Shown: positions 1 to 9,828, counted from the first letter of the stretch. The stretch: 64,000 nt of DNA from Actinomadura nitritigenes (GCF_017573545.1 NZ_JAGEOK010000004.1:310001-374000), one strand, 5' to 3'. Notes: generated from the letters alone by a model not told the origin. Numbers and translations: made by a program.

Positions 1-21
1 GTTCGCGGACGCCCCGCGAAC
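1..21. terminator. Hairpin at window edge, possible terminator of an upstream gene
   Basis: GTTCGCGG (1-8) and CCGCGAAC (14-21) pair perfectly around a 5-nt loop. The stem may extend to the left outside the window. It lies just before the MerR promoter, so it could end transcription of a gene that is not visible here. Confidence 0.35.
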
Positions 22-25
22 GGGC

Positions 26-63
26 TTGAGTCTCCACCGACTGGAACCCGCAAGGTGGAGGAC
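26..63 (+). promoter_or_regulatory. MerR-type promoter/operator with 19-bp spacer
   Basis: TTGAGT (26-31) as -35 and CAAGGT (51-56) as a weak -10 are separated by 19 bp, the stretched spacing typical of MerR-controlled promoters. The spacer carries a CTCCA...TGGA dyad (about 32-45), resembling known MerR-family operators. The predicted start of transcription falls at about 63-64, on the ATG of the MerR gene itself, so the mRNA may be leaderless. Autoregulation is inferred. Confidence 0.6.
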
Positions 64-990
64 ATGGACGGCGACACCCTGTACACGATCGGGGAACTGG
101 CCCGGCGGACCGGCCTCCCGGTCCGGACGATCCGGTTCTACTCCGACGCCGGCGTGGTGCCGCCGACCGACCGGTCGCCGGCCGGCTACCGGCTCTACGA
201 CATCGCGGCCGCCACCCGCCTCGACCTCGTCCGCACGCTGCGCGACCTCGGCGTCGACCTCGACACCGTGCGGCGTGTGCTGGCCCGCGAGGTCACCGTC
301 GGGGACGTCGCGGCGACGCACGCCGAGGCGCTCGACGCGCAGATCCGCACGCTCCGGCTGCGCCGGGCCGTGCTGCGCGCGGTGGCGAAGCGCGGTTCCG
401 CCCCAGAGGAGGTCCAGCTGATGCACAGGCTCGCCAAACTGTCCGACGAGGAACGCAACCGGATCATCACCGGATTCATCGACGAGACGTTCGCCGGGCT
501 GGAGGTGAACCCGGAGTTCGCCGCGAAGATGCGCGCGGCACTGCCGGAGCTGCCCGACGACCCGTCGCCCGAGCAGGTCGACGCGTGGGTGGAGCTGGCG
601 GAACTGGTCGGCGACCCCGGCTTCCGCGCCGCCGTCCGGCGGATGGCGGAGTTCCAGTCCGAGGAGTCCGCGCGCGGCGGCGCCCAAGAGGGCTGGCAGG
701 ACCTCACTGCCGTCACCGTCGAGAAGGTGAGCGCGGCCATCGACGGCGGCGTGGACCCGGCGTCGGACGCCGCCCGTCCCGTCGTGGACGGCCTCGCCGC
801 CACCTACGCCGACGCGTTCGGCGAGCAGGACGGCCCGGACTTCCGCGCCCGGCTGCTGCACCGCCTCGAGGTCGGCAGCGACCGGCGCGCCGAGCGGTAC
901 TGGCAGCTGCTCGCCGTGATCAACGGCTGGCCCGTCCCGCCCTCGCTGGTCCCGGTGTTCGAGTGGTTCATCGCAGCGCTGCGCCGCTGA
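64..990 (+). CDS. MerR family transcriptional regulator
   Basis: DNA-binding regulator of about 308 residues. The first 70 residues hold a winged helix-turn-helix (YTIGELARRTGLPVRTIRFY) with the MerR signature, followed by a helical dimerisation segment and a long acidic/helical C-terminal domain of about 200 residues with no cysteine cluster. It therefore looks like a drug/small-molecule sensing member (TipA/BmrR-like layout) rather than a metal sensor. ATG 64 is chosen because it sits at the predicted transcription start of a MerR-type promoter; GTG 55 in the same frame is the alternative. The gene converges on the glycosyltransferase gene with a 55-bp gap. The ligand and targets other than itself cannot be read from the sequence. 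Confidence 0.9.
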   Translation: MDGDTLYTIGELARRTGLPVRTIRFYSDAGVVPPTDRSPAGYRLYDIAAATRLDLVRTLRDLGVDLDTVRRVLAREVTVGDVAATHAEALDAQIRTLRLRRAVLRAVAKRGSAPEEVQLMHRLAKLSDEERNRIITGFIDETFAGLEVNPEFAAKMRAALPELPDDPSPEQVDAWVELAELVGDPGFRAAVRRMAEFQSEESARGGAQEGWQDLTAVTVEKVSAAIDGGVDPASDAARPVVDGLAATYADAFGEQDGPDFRARLLHRLEVGSDRRAERYWQLLAVINGWPVPPSLVPVFEWFIAALRR

Positions 991-1045
991 CGCCGCGCTG
1001 CGCGGCTGACGCCCGGACACCGCACCGGCGCGGCGCGGCGGGGTG

Positions 1046-2461
1046 TCAGACCGTGTCGACGGCGAGGTGCCGGGCGCCGCGCCACCGGCGGAGCGACACG
1101 ACGTCGTCCGCGCCGTCGAGCACCCCGCCCGCCGGGTCGTCCTCGCCGCCCGTCCGCACGATGTCGCCGGACGGGCGCAGGACGTCCCACACCACCAGCA
1201 CCGCCATCGCCAGCACCGTCACGAACCGGGCGAGCAGCGCGAGGGTGTACACGTCGTGGCTGATCCCGCCCGCCGGGGCGCCGAGGTGCGCGGCCGCCGA
1301 CAGCGTCGACGACAGGTCCGCCCCCGGCACCTGCAGCGACACCGACATCAGGTACCACCAGATGCCGAAGAAGTAGATGATCTCCCCGACCTGCCAGACC
1401 ACGAACGCCGGCACCTTCGGGCGGGCCAGCACCGCGAGCGGCAGCAGCCACAGCACGTACTGCGGCGACCAGACCTTGTTCGGCAGCATGAACGCGACCA
1501 GCACCAGGAACATCAGCTGCGGCAGCCGCGGACGGCGCGGCGCGGCGAGCGCCAGCACCGCGATCCCGGCGGCGAGCACGAGGAACGTCCCCGTCCCCGC
1601 CAGGTTCAGCTGGTCGGTGTCGGACGCGAGACCGGACAGCCCGTGGTCCTGCAGCACGAAGAAGATCGAGCCCCAGTCGATGCCGCGCTTCTGGCTGAAG
1701 CCGTAGAACTCGACCCAGCCGTCCCACGCGAACACCATCACCGGCACGTTCACGGCCAGCCACGCGCCGGCGGTGCCCGCGAGCATCCGCCCCATCGCCC
1801 GCCACCGCCCGGCGCGGACGCACAGCAGTACCAGCGGACCGAGGAACAGCAGCGGATAGAACTTCGCCGCGATCGCGAGCCCGAGCATCGCGCCCGCCAG
1901 CGCCGGGCGCCGCGCCGACCACGCCGCCAGCCCCAGCGCCGCCAGCGCCACCGCCAGCAGGTCCCAGTTGATGTACGCGGTGAGCAGCAGCGACGGCGAC
2001 AGCGCCACCATCAGCCCGGCGCGCAGCGACCGCCGCCCCGCCGCGTACGCCGTCGCGAGCACCGCGACGATCGCGAGCACCGCCAGCAGCAGCGCCGTGA
2101 CGTTGTAGAACGCCATCCCGCGCTCGCCGGCCCCGAACGGCTTGACCAGCCACGCGACGAGCTGCATGAAGCCGCCGCTCAGCACCGGGTACTCGACGTG
2201 GTGGATGTCGGAGCCGGTGAACGAGTCGAAGTACGGGATCTTCCCGTCGTTCAGCCCGCGCACGTAGTACAGCGGGTACACGTCCGTATAGCAGGCGTTC
2301 TTCGTCGTCTGGATGAAGTCGAACTTCACCGACGCGCACGGCCGTTTCTGCAGCCAGCCGAGCGCGCACACCGCGGCCGCGACGCCCGCCAGGACCGGCG
2401 CGAGCCGCGCCACCCGGCCGCGTTCCCGCGCGGGGCCCTCCCCGGCCCCGGCGCCGGCCAT
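1046..2461 (-). CDS. Polytopic GT87-like (DUF2029) glycosyltransferase
   Basis: Integral membrane protein of about 471 residues with roughly ten hydrophobic segments. An early extracytoplasmic loop carries a Asp/Glu-Tyr-Pro motif (DIHHVEYP), as in polyprenyl-phosphate-mannose-dependent GT-C enzymes of the DUF2029/GT87 family (PimE is the known actinobacterial example). The likely role is transfer of a sugar from a lipid-linked donor to a cell-envelope acceptor; donor and acceptor are unknown. The C-tail is cytoplasmic and charged. ATG 2461 is preferred because GAGAGGG lies 5 nt upstream; ATG 2488 in frame has no Shine-Dalgarno sequence. It is downstream of, and on the same strand as, the PBP genes but separated from them by a strong hairpin. 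Confidence 0.8.
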   Translation of the reverse strand: MAGAGAGEGPARERGRVARLAPVLAGVAAAVCALGWLQKRPCASVKFDFIQTTKNACYTDVYPLYYVRGLNDGKIPYFDSFTGSDIHHVEYPVLSGGFMQLVAWLVKPFGAGERGMAFYNVTALLLAVLAIVAVLATAYAAGRRSLRAGLMVALSPSLLLTAYINWDLLAVALAALGLAAWSARRPALAGAMLGLAIAAKFYPLLFLGPLVLLCVRAGRWRAMGRMLAGTAGAWLAVNVPVMVFAWDGWVEFYGFSQKRGIDWGSIFFVLQDHGLSGLASDTDQLNLAGTGTFLVLAAGIAVLALAAPRRPRLPQLMFLVLVAFMLPNKVWSPQYVLWLLPLAVLARPKVPAFVVWQVGEIIYFFGIWWYLMSVSLQVPGADLSSTLSAAAHLGAPAGGISHDVYTLALLARFVTVLAMAVLVVWDVLRPSGDIVRTGGEDDPAGGVLDGADDVVSLRRWRGARHLAVDTV

Positions 2462-2596
2462 CGCGACCCTCTCAAAAGACGACGACATGGACAGCAGACT
2501 ATTGGTCGGCGCGCAAAGAACGCGCCCGCGCACCGCCCGTGCCTCCGGACGTCCAGGAAACCCTCGGGAAAGTCCTCCGGCGAACTCCCCGGAAAG

Positions 2597-2636
2597 CGGA
2601 ACGGCCCGGAGCCGCCATGGGCTCCGGGCCGTTCCG
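2597..2636 (-). terminator. Terminator hairpin after the first PBP gene
   Basis: A 17-bp perfect stem (2597-2613 with 2620-2636) encloses a 6-nt loop, starting 16 bp past the PBP stop codon. There is no U-tract, as is usual for very GC-rich actinomycete terminators. Confidence 0.7.
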
Positions 2637-2651
2637 TTCACGCACCCGCGG

Positions 2652-5333
2652 TCAGAAACCGTTCGGACTGGTCGGGTTCTGCTGCTTGCATTCGGTGGCG
2701 TCAGGGTGCTGGTCGCACCACCACTTCGGCGGCGGGTTGGTCGGCGGCTTGTTCGGATCGCAGGCGACAGGCATGCCGAGCCGGTTGCACGGCTGCCCCG
2801 TCGCCGGGGCCGTCGGCGTGTTCGTCGGGTCCGGCGACTTGCTGTGGCAGGGCTGCCCGTTCTGCTGCTGCCCCTGGCCGTTGTTGGTGCAGGTCGGCGT
2901 GTTCGACGGCGTCGGGGACGTCGTCGGCGACGTCGTCGGCTCCGGCTTCGCCGCCGCCCAGGGGGCGATGCTGCCGCCGTAGACCGCCGGCGGGAACGGC
3001 GTGATGTCCTTGCCCTCGAGCGCGTGCAGCATGAACATCTTGAACAGCTCGGCCGGGACGGTACCACCGTAGACCTGGCTGTAATTGCCGACGCCGACCA
3101 GGGACAGGCGGTTGCCCTTCTTGTCCTGCCGCCACATCGCGGCCGCCGTCACCAGGTCCGGCGTGTAGCCGACGAACCAGGCGGACTTGTTCTGCGAGGA
3201 CGTACCGGTCTTACCGGCGACCGGCCGGGCCCCGAGGCTCGCCTCCTTACCGGTACCGGACGTGACCACCGCGCGCATCGCCTCCGTGGCGTCCGCCGCG
3301 ACGCCCGCGCTGAACACCTGGGTCTTCTTGTCGCCCCAGGGCTCCTTCTTCAGCAGCTTGCCCGCGTCGTTCCGGACGGGATTGCCGTTGACGTCGGTGA
3401 TCGATTGGATCACGTGCGCCTGACGGTGCACGCCGCCGGCCGCGAACGTCGAGTACACCGACGCCATCGTGACGGACGTCGCGTCGATGACACCGAGGGG
3501 CAGCGAGGTGTAGGGGCCCGTGCTGGGATTGAGGCCCGGGGTGTTCGCCGGGATCCCCATCTTCACCGCCATGTCGACCACCTTGTCGAGCCCGACCTTC
3601 TGGCCCAGGTCGACGTAGGCGGTGTTGATGGACTTCGCCGTCATCTGCTTGAGGTCGAAGACGCCGTTCTCCGAGGGGCTGTCGTTGGTGAACGTCGCAC
3701 CGTTGATCGTCCGGCGGTAGTGGCCGTCCATCGTCGTCTTCAGGCTGACGCCTTGGTCGAGGGCGGTGGCCAGCACGATCGGCTTGAACGACGAACCCGG
3801 CTGCACACCGCCCTGGAAAGAGTCGTCGAACTGCTGGGTCTCGAAGCTCGGACCGCCGTAGGCGGCCAGGACCCCGCCGGTCTTCGGGTCGATCGCGGTG
3901 AGCCCGAAGTGGATGTCGCTCTTGAACCCCTTCTGCTGCTTGAGCTGCTTGACGGCCGTGGCGGTGTAGTTCTGCAGGTCCTTGTTGAACGTCGTCCTGA
4001 TCCGCAGCCCCGCGGTCTCGGCGCGGGTCTGGGAGATTCCGAGTTGCTTGAGCTCGTTGACGACACGGGCGGTGAGGTATCCGGTCTGCCCCGTGGCCTT
4101 GACGTCACTCCAGTTCTTGTACGTCTTCGGGAACGTCGCCTTGGCCCGGTCCTCCTGCGACATCCACTTCTTCTTGACCATCCCGTCGAGGACGTAGTTC
4201 CAACGGGCGATGAGCGCCTTCTTGGCCGGATCGGTGTCGGGACCGTAGGACTTGAAGTAGCCCGGCTGCTGGATCATGGCGGCCAGCATCGCGGCCTGCG
4301 GGGCGGTGATCTCCTTGACGGGCTTGTGGAAGTAGGCGAGTGACGCGGCCTGGACACCGTACGCGCTGCGCCCGAAGGGGACGGTGTTGAGGTACTGCTC
4401 GAGCACCCAGTCCTTGGACTTCTCGTTGCCCAACCGGACCGAGATCAGGATCTCCTTGAGCTTGCGGCTGACCGTCCGCTCCTGGCTCAGGCCCTGGTAG
4501 TAGTTGCGGGCGAGCTGCTGGGTGATCGTCGAGGCGCCGTTGACGTCCCCCCCGGTCGCGGCCCGGTACAGCGCGCCGGCGATGCCGCTCGGCGAGATGC
4601 CGGGCTCGTTGTAGAACTCGCGATCCTCCGCGGCGAGCACCGCGTGCTGCACGACGTCGGGGATCTGCTTGAGGGGCAGGATCTGGCGGTGCATGCCGAC
4701 CCGCGCGAGCGTCGTCTTGCCGTCCTCGTAGGTGATCACCGCCTCCTGCTTGGTGGCGTCCTTCTGCGTGGCCTGCGGGATCGGGGTGTTCGCGTACGCC
4801 ACCGCGACGAGCGTCGCCATCCCGAGGATGCTCACCGTGACGACCGCGACGACGATCTTCCAGTTCGGGACGTATTTGCGCCAGCCGGTCTTCTTCGGCT
4901 TCTCCTTGCGCCGCCCGCGCCTGCCGCTGCGTCCGCCGCCGCCCCCGCCGGGACCGCCCGGCCCTCCGGGGCCGCCCGGCCCCCCCGGACCGCCCGGACC
5001 TCCAGGGCCGCCGGGCCCGGACCGCATGGCGTTCGGCGGTGCGGCGCGGCGCCGCCCTCCGGGGCCACCGGGATTACCGGGGCCGCCCGGCCCGCCGGTC
5101 CGCGCGGGACCCGCGCCCCGCCCGGCCGGCCGCGCGCCGGGCCGCGGCGCGGCCCTCCCGGGCGTCGGCGCGCCCATCTGCGAGCCGCGCGGCGCCCCCT
5201 GGGCTCCGCGCGGCGTGCCCTGACCCCCGCGCGGCCCGCCCTGGGACATGCCCGGGGCGCCGGGGCGGGGGGAGCCCCTCCTCGGAGGGGGGCCCTCTCC
5301 GTATTCGGGTCCGTAACGGCTTGGGTTGCTCAC
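2652..5333 (-). CDS. Class A penicillin-binding protein (bifunctional), paralogue 1
   Basis: Polymerises lipid II glycan strands and cross-links stem peptides outside the cytoplasmic membrane. The 893-residue protein has, in order: a cytoplasmic Gly/Pro/Arg-rich tail with a run of GGP triplets (about 85-135), one transmembrane helix (about 155-180), a GT51 domain with the catalytic-Glu motif AAEDREF and [10 protein letters not shown], then a transpeptidase domain with SSFK, SIN and KTGTS motifs. A Pro/Thr-rich linker leads to a C-terminal tail with six cysteines containing CDPNKPP and PPKWWC. The GTG start has GAGG 4 nt upstream. Its first codons and leader are nearly identical to those of the next PBP gene, indicating tandem duplication. 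Typical PonA-type proteins lack this Cys tail. Confidence 0.95.
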   Translation of the reverse strand: MSNPSRYGPEYGEGPPPRRGSPRPGAPGMSQGGPRGGQGTPRGAQGAPRGSQMGAPTPGRAAPRPGARPAGRGAGPARTGGPGGPGNPGGPGGRRRAAPPNAMRSGPGGPGGPGGPGGPGGPGGPGGPGGGGGGRSGRRGRRKEKPKKTGWRKYVPNWKIVVAVVTVSILGMATLVAVAYANTPIPQATQKDATKQEAVITYEDGKTTLARVGMHRQILPLKQIPDVVQHAVLAAEDREFYNEPGISPSGIAGALYRAATGGDVNGASTITQQLARNYYQGLSQERTVSRKLKEILISVRLGNEKSKDWVLEQYLNTVPFGRSAYGVQAASLAYFHKPVKEITAPQAAMLAAMIQQPGYFKSYGPDTDPAKKALIARWNYVLDGMVKKKWMSQEDRAKATFPKTYKNWSDVKATGQTGYLTARVVNELKQLGISQTRAETAGLRIRTTFNKDLQNYTATAVKQLKQQKGFKSDIHFGLTAIDPKTGGVLAAYGGPSFETQQFDDSFQGGVQPGSSFKPIVLATALDQGVSLKTTMDGHYRRTINGATFTNDSPSENGVFDLKQMTAKSINTAYVDLGQKVGLDKVVDMAVKMGIPANTPGLNPSTGPYTSLPLGVIDATSVTMASVYSTFAAGGVHRQAHVIQSITDVNGNPVRNDAGKLLKKEPWGDKKTQVFSAGVAADATEAMRAVVTSGTGKEASLGARPVAGKTGTSSQNKSAWFVGYTPDLVTAAAMWRQDKKGNRLSLVGVGNYSQVYGGTVPAELFKMFMLHALEGKDITPFPPAVYGGSIAPWAAAKPEPTTSPTTSPTPSNTPTCTNNGQGQQQNGQPCHSKSPDPTNTPTAPATGQPCNRLGMPVACDPNKPPTNPPPKWWCDQHPDATECKQQNPTSPNGF

Positions 5334-5763
5334 GCGACCTCATCAACTGGGGTACGGCTTTGCGTCGTCCGAGCGTACTGCTCGCCCGGAGGCGTAGGGG
5401 GCGGGGGAGGAACGACGCCCTCCCCCGTCCCGGACGAACGCACTGGAACGTGCCCGTTGAGTCCGGGATGTCCGGACCGCTGACGGGCGGGGCCGGGCGG
5501 GCGGGACGACCTGCCCCGCCGTGGCCCGGCCTGCCCCGGCGCATCGGGGTGCGCGACGTCCGCCACCGCGCCGCACGGCGTTCCGCGGACATGGCTCATG
5601 TCACACCCCGATCCGTCGAGGGGGCTCTGGTCGCGGCCGGGGCGGGCCGGGTCCCGTCTCCCTGCGGGACGGGGCCCGGCCGTCGGCCATGAATACGTGC
5701 GCGGACGCCCCCGCCGGTTCATCCCCGGCCGGTCCGCTCGTGCCCGGTTCGGTCGCCGCCGGT
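5334..5763. other. Intergenic region between the two PBP genes
   Basis: Holds the paralogue-1 leader (Shine-Dalgarno GAGG near 5338-5341), a short palindrome GACATG-GCT-CATGTC at 5589-5603, and the paralogue-2 terminator. No convincing coding sequence is seen. The presence of a terminator implies that paralogue 1 has its own promoter here. Confidence 0.6.
5645..5681 (-). terminator. Terminator hairpin after the second PBP gene
   Basis: A 14-bp stem (5645-5658 with 5668-5681, one G-U pair) around a 9-nt loop, about 80 bp past the stop codon of the larger PBP. Confidence 0.6.
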
Positions 5764-8700
5764 TCATTCGGGCGGCCTCGCGAGCGGCAGCAGCGGCGCC
5801 ACCGCCGCGCTGTTCGGCTGGTTGCCGCCCCGCTGCTTGCGGCACGCGGGGTCGCCCCGGTGGATCGTGCACCACCACTTCGGCGGCAGGTCGCTCGGCG
5901 GCTTGTTCGGGTCGCAGTCGGTCTGGAACGGCGACTGGCACGGCTGCCCGTTCCCCTGGTTCCCGCCGTTCCCGTCGCCCTGGCAGCGCGGGTCGTACTT
6001 GCCGATCGGGCTGTTGCACCACGGCGGCCGGTTGTCGTGCTTCTTCTTCTTGGGCGGCAGCTTCGCCCACTTCTGGACGATGCCGCCCCAGACCGGGTTC
6101 GGGAACGGCTCGATGTCCATGCCCCTGGTCGCCTGCGCCATGTAGGACCGCCAGATGCGCGCCGGGATCGTCCCGCCCTCGACCTCGCCGATCTGCGGCA
6201 GCACCACCGACTGCTTCCGGTGGTCCGGCCCGAGCTTGTCGTTGTACATCGTCACCGCGGTCGACACCTGCGGGACGAACCCGATGAACCACGACGACAC
6301 GTTCCGGTCGGTGGTCCCCGTCTTGCCCGCGGCGGGACGGCCGTCCGGCAGCGCCGCCGCCGTCGCCGTGCCGCTCTTGATGACCTGCTGCAGCGCGTAC
6401 GTCGCGTCCGCCGCCACCTTCGGGTCGAACACCCGCCGGGACGTGACCTTCGGCTTCAGCCGCAGGGTCCGGTTGTCGCTCTGCTTGACGAGCCGGATCA
6501 CGTGGGGCTCGTGGTACACGCCGCCGTTGGCGAACGCCTGGTAGCCCGCCGCCTGCTCGATCGGCCGGATGTCGTTGACGCCCAGCGCGAGGTTCAGCTG
6601 GTGCTTGTAGCCCTCCAGCATGGTGGACGCGACCCCGGCGTCCTCCGCCGTCTCGATCGTCTCCGGGACGCCCACCTTCGCGATGAGCTGGATGAAGGCG
6701 GTGTTCACCGACTCCTTCAACGCCGTGACGAGGTCGACGGCCGGCGCCACGTCATGGCTGTTCGGCACCACGACCGCGCCCGGCGTCCCCTTCGGGACGA
6801 CGTTGCCGGTGGCGGGATCGATCGGGGTCTTCGACTTGCCCTCGACCATGCTCTTCAGGCTGTAGTTCTGCTTCAGCGCCGTCGCCAGCACGTACGGCTT
6901 CATCGCCGACCCCGCCTGCGCCGACCCGCTCCACACGTTGTCGAACGCCTGCTGCAGGTAGTCCGGCCCGCCGTAGAACGCCACGACCTCGCCGTTCGCG
7001 GTGTTCACCGACACCAGCCCGACCCGGATGCCCTTCTTCGCGAGCTTCTTCGGGTTCACCTGCGTGACGGTGTGCTCGGCGGCCTGCTTGGCCATCGCCA
7101 TCCGCTTGCGGTCGAACGTCGTGTAGACCCGCAGGCCCTTGGTCGTCAGCTCCTTCTGGTCGATGTGCTCCCGGCGCAGCTCCTCCTTCGCGCGCATCAG
7201 CATGTAGCCGCGCTGGCCGCCGTACAGCTGGTCGCCGGTGCCCGCGCCCTTCACCTTCGGCACGTGCTGCATGTACCTGTCGGCGTCGGCCTTCGACAGC
7301 TTGCCCATCGAGACCATGCCCTTGAGCGTGTACTGGTACCGGCTCGTCACGTACGCCTGGTTGGCCTTGTCGGCCGGGTCCCGGTTGGCGTCCTGGATCA
7401 TGCCGCCGAGCAGCGCCGCCTGGTCCGGCTTGAGCTGCCACACGTTGACGCCGAAGTACTCGCGGGACGCGGCCTGGATGCCGTAGGTGTCGCGGCCGAA
7501 GTAGATCGTGTTCAGGTACAGCTTGAGGATCTCGTCCTTGGACCGGCTCTTGTCGAGCTTCACCGCGATGAACAGCTCCTTGAACTTCCGGCTCATCGTC
7601 CGGTTGTTCGGGTCGGAGTAGTAGTTCTTCGCGAGCTGCTGCGTGATCGTCGAGCCGCCGCCGTGGCCGCCGGTCAGGTTGACCCACACCGCGCGTCCCG
7701 TGCCCTTGATCGAGAACCCGGGGTCGGTGCGGAAGCTGCGGTTCTCCGCCGCGAGCACCGCGTCCTGCACGAAGGTCGGGACCTGCTTCAGCTCGACGCT
7801 CTGCCGCTTCTTGCCGATCCGGCCGATCTCGGTGCCGTCGGTGTAGTAGAAGATCGACGCCTGGTCCTCGACACCCGCCACCGTGGGCTCCGCGGGCGTC
7901 GGCGTGTTCGCGTACGCCACCCCGATCATGGTGACGACGCCGGCGACGCCGAGCAGGAAGACCCCGGCCACGACCTTCCACGACGGGAGGAACCGGCGCC
8001 AGCCCGTGCTGCGCGACCGCAGATGGTCGACGAAGCCCTTCTTCGCGGCCCGCCGGCCGGGCGCGCCGGGACCACCGGGCCTGCCCGGTCCGCCAGGGCC
8101 GCCAGGGCCGCCGGGGCCGCCGGGGCCGCCGGGTGTGCCGCCGCTGCGGAACTTGGCCAGGACGCCGCTGACCGCGCCGAGCGCCGCGGTCACTCCCGCG
8201 CTGACGCTCGCGCCGACACCTGATCCGGCACCGCCCGCGGCGCCCGCACCACCGGCGCCGCCGGGTGCACCGAAACCGCCGGGCATTCCGGGCGAGTTGA
8301 ATCCGGCCGGCCCGCCGGGACCACCCGGACCGCCCCGGCCCCCCGGGCCTCCGGGACCGCCCGGGCCTCCGGGACCGCCCGGGCCTCCGGGACCGCCCGG
8401 GGCGCCGGGACCGCCGGGACCGCCGGGCCCCATCGGCACGCCCGGGCCACCTGGACCCCCCGGACCCCCCGGGCCGGCCAGGCCACCGGGGGAGCCCATC
8501 GGACCACCCGGGCCCGCGGGACCGTTCGACCGCGGCGCACCGGGCGCGGAGCCGGGACCGGACGGGCCGGGGTGCGGCGAGATCGCGGCGCCGTGGAGGT
8601 CGGGCATGGTGAGAGGCCCGGGATCGCCGCCCGCCGGGGGACCCGCGTTGCCAGGGGGAGCGCTGAGCGGGCCGGGCGAACCGGCGCCGCCGGAGGGACC

Positions 8701-9348
8701 GGGAGCGCCGGGCCCGGACGGGGCGGGAGCGCCGAGCGGCCCTTGGCCGAGAGGATCCCTGGGGGGACCGGCGGACGGGCCGGACGCGGACGGGCCGTAC
8801 GCGGGCGTCGCGGATCCGAAGGCCGGACCCTGCCCCAGCGGGTCACCGCCGTAGTCGTTCGGGGTGCTGCTCCGTTCCGCGGCACCCGCGCCGCCCTGGC
8901 CTCCGCCGGCGGCGCTCCCCATGAAGGACGAGCCGAGCGGGTCGTCCGGGAGGAAGGCGGCGCCCGGTTGCGGGCTCACGGGCCCGGCCGGCCCGGGGAG
9001 GCTCGCCGGGCCGGTGGACGGCGGCGCGGGAGCAGCAGATCCCGGCCCCGCTGCAGCGGGTGAACCGGACGAACCAGGCGAGCCGGACGGCGGAGGGCCG
9101 AAGACGGCGGTCGCGTCGAGTCTGATCCCCGCGGGGTCCACGGGCGGCGGCGGGGAGCCGAGCGGCCCGGGGCTCTGGCCGGGCGCGGCCGGCGGAGGCG
9201 GGGGCGTCGGTCCGCCGGCGTCGGCGTCGCCGGCACGGCTCCGGGCGTCCGGAACCTCCGGTTCGCCGGTTCGGCCGAGACGGGGGATCTGGTGCCCGCC
9301 CGGCCCTGGCGACCCGGACTCCGGTCGGGGCTGGCTTGGATTACTCAC
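5764..9348 (-). CDS. Class A penicillin-binding protein (bifunctional), paralogue 2 with very long collagen-like N-tail
   Basis: 1194-residue paralogue of the adjacent PBP with the same domain order. The cytoplasmic N-terminal tail is about 430 residues of Gly/Pro/Ser/Ala with dense GGP triplets, then one transmembrane helix, a GT51 domain (AAENRSF with the catalytic Glu, [10 protein letters not shown]), a transpeptidase domain (SAMK, SVN, KTGTT motifs) and a six-cysteine tail that repeats the CDPNKPP and PPKWWC motifs of paralogue 1. The large tail is low complexity and may act in localisation or partner binding; that is inference. The GTG start and leader match those of paralogue 1. The protein is much longer than ordinary PonA homologues (about 700-850 residues). 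Confidence 0.94.
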   Translation of the reverse strand: MSNPSQPRPESGSPGPGGHQIPRLGRTGEPEVPDARSRAGDADAGGPTPPPPPAAPGQSPGPLGSPPPPVDPAGIRLDATAVFGPPPSGSPGSSGSPAAAGPGSAAPAPPSTGPASLPGPAGPVSPQPGAAFLPDDPLGSSFMGSAAGGGQGGAGAAERSSTPNDYGGDPLGQGPAFGSATPAYGPSASGPSAGPPRDPLGQGPLGAPAPSGPGAPGPSGGAGSPGPLSAPPGNAGPPAGGDPGPLTMPDLHGAAISPHPGPSGPGSAPGAPRSNGPAGPGGPMGSPGGLAGPGGPGGPGGPGVPMGPGGPGGPGAPGGPGGPGGPGGPGGPGGPGGRGGPGGPGGPAGFNSPGMPGGFGAPGGAGGAGAAGGAGSGVGASVSAGVTAALGAVSGVLAKFRSGGTPGGPGGPGGPGGPGGPGRPGGPGAPGRRAAKKGFVDHLRSRSTGWRRFLPSWKVVAGVFLLGVAGVVTMIGVAYANTPTPAEPTVAGVEDQASIFYYTDGTEIGRIGKKRQSVELKQVPTFVQDAVLAAENRSFRTDPGFSIKGTGRAVWVNLTGGHGGGSTITQQLAKNYYSDPNNRTMSRKFKELFIAVKLDKSRSKDEILKLYLNTIYFGRDTYGIQAASREYFGVNVWQLKPDQAALLGGMIQDANRDPADKANQAYVTSRYQYTLKGMVSMGKLSKADADRYMQHVPKVKGAGTGDQLYGGQRGYMLMRAKEELRREHIDQKELTTKGLRVYTTFDRKRMAMAKQAAEHTVTQVNPKKLAKKGIRVGLVSVNTANGEVVAFYGGPDYLQQAFDNVWSGSAQAGSAMKPYVLATALKQNYSLKSMVEGKSKTPIDPATGNVVPKGTPGAVVVPNSHDVAPAVDLVTALKESVNTAFIQLIAKVGVPETIETAEDAGVASTMLEGYKHQLNLALGVNDIRPIEQAAGYQAFANGGVYHEPHVIRLVKQSDNRTLRLKPKVTSRRVFDPKVAADATYALQQVIKSGTATAAALPDGRPAAGKTGTTDRNVSSWFIGFVPQVSTAVTMYNDKLGPDHRKQSVVLPQIGEVEGGTIPARIWRSYMAQATRGMDIEPFPNPVWGGIVQKWAKLPPKKKKHDNRPPWCNSPIGKYDPRCQGDGNGGNQGNGQPCQSPFQTDCDPNKPPSDLPPKWWCTIHRGDPACRKQRGGNQPNSAAVAPLLPLARPPE

Positions 9349-9538
9349 GCGACCTCATCAACAGGGGACGACGACGGGCGGCATGCCGTGCGTACCAGAG
9401 GGGGCTCCGGTGCCGCGGCGACTCGTGCGCCGTCCGAAGAGTACTGTGCGGGCTGGTGAGCGGGGGGAGCACGGTGCAGGGGCGGAGACCGTTCCTGCTG
9501 GTCGGACGCCCTCTCCTCGGCTGATCCTCCTTACCTGG

Positions 9539-9658
9539 TCACCGCTCGGGGCGCTGCTCCCCGCGGCCGAGGACGTAGGACACGGTCAGGTGGTTCCAGT
9601 CGCCACTTTGGCACACTTCCACCACATACACCCTGAATTCGCCGTATTCGCGGCCCAT
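9539..9658 (-). CDS. Possible 39-residue small protein
   Basis: Starts MGREYGEFRVYVVEV and ends with an Arg/Glu-rich tail. About 85% of third codon positions are G or C, and the composition looks protein-like rather than like a GC-rich shadow frame. The Shine-Dalgarno sequence is poor (GGAG 11 nt upstream) and no family is recognised. It may be a real small ORF or chance. Confidence 0.22.
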   Translation of the reverse strand: MGREYGEFRVYVVEVCQSGDWNHLTVSYVLGRGEQRPER

Positions 9659-9792
9659 CTCGGCGGGCTCCGCGGTCGCCTCCGCCCGTCCCGGCGCGGC
9701 GGGCCGCGCCCGCGCCCGCGCCGGCAGATCACCTCGAACAGCCCCGTTTTCGGCGGGCGGCTTGCCATGATGCGGTCCGGTACGTATCTTGG

Positions 9793-9828
9793 CGATGTAT
9801 CGAGCCGATACATTCACTCGATACATCG
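9793..9828. promoter_or_regulatory. PadR operator cluster
   Basis: ATGTATCGAGCCGATACAT (9795-9813) is a 19-bp palindrome of the ATGT-N-ACAT type known for PadR family operators. A further copy, CGATACATCG (9819-9828), is the inverted form of CGATGTATCG (9793-9802). The cluster ends 33 bp before the padR start, so autorepression is likely. Confidence 0.65.

Noticed and set aside
993..1047. Short inverted repeat between the MerR and glycosyltransferase genes as a terminator
   Set aside because: Stem is imperfect and one arm includes the stop codon; too weak to list as a feature.
1043..3004. Long plus-strand open frames over the glycosyltransferase, PBPs and other minus-strand genes
   Set aside because: They are GC-rich shadow frames rich in Arg/Pro/Gly with no domain features, opposite well-supported genes.
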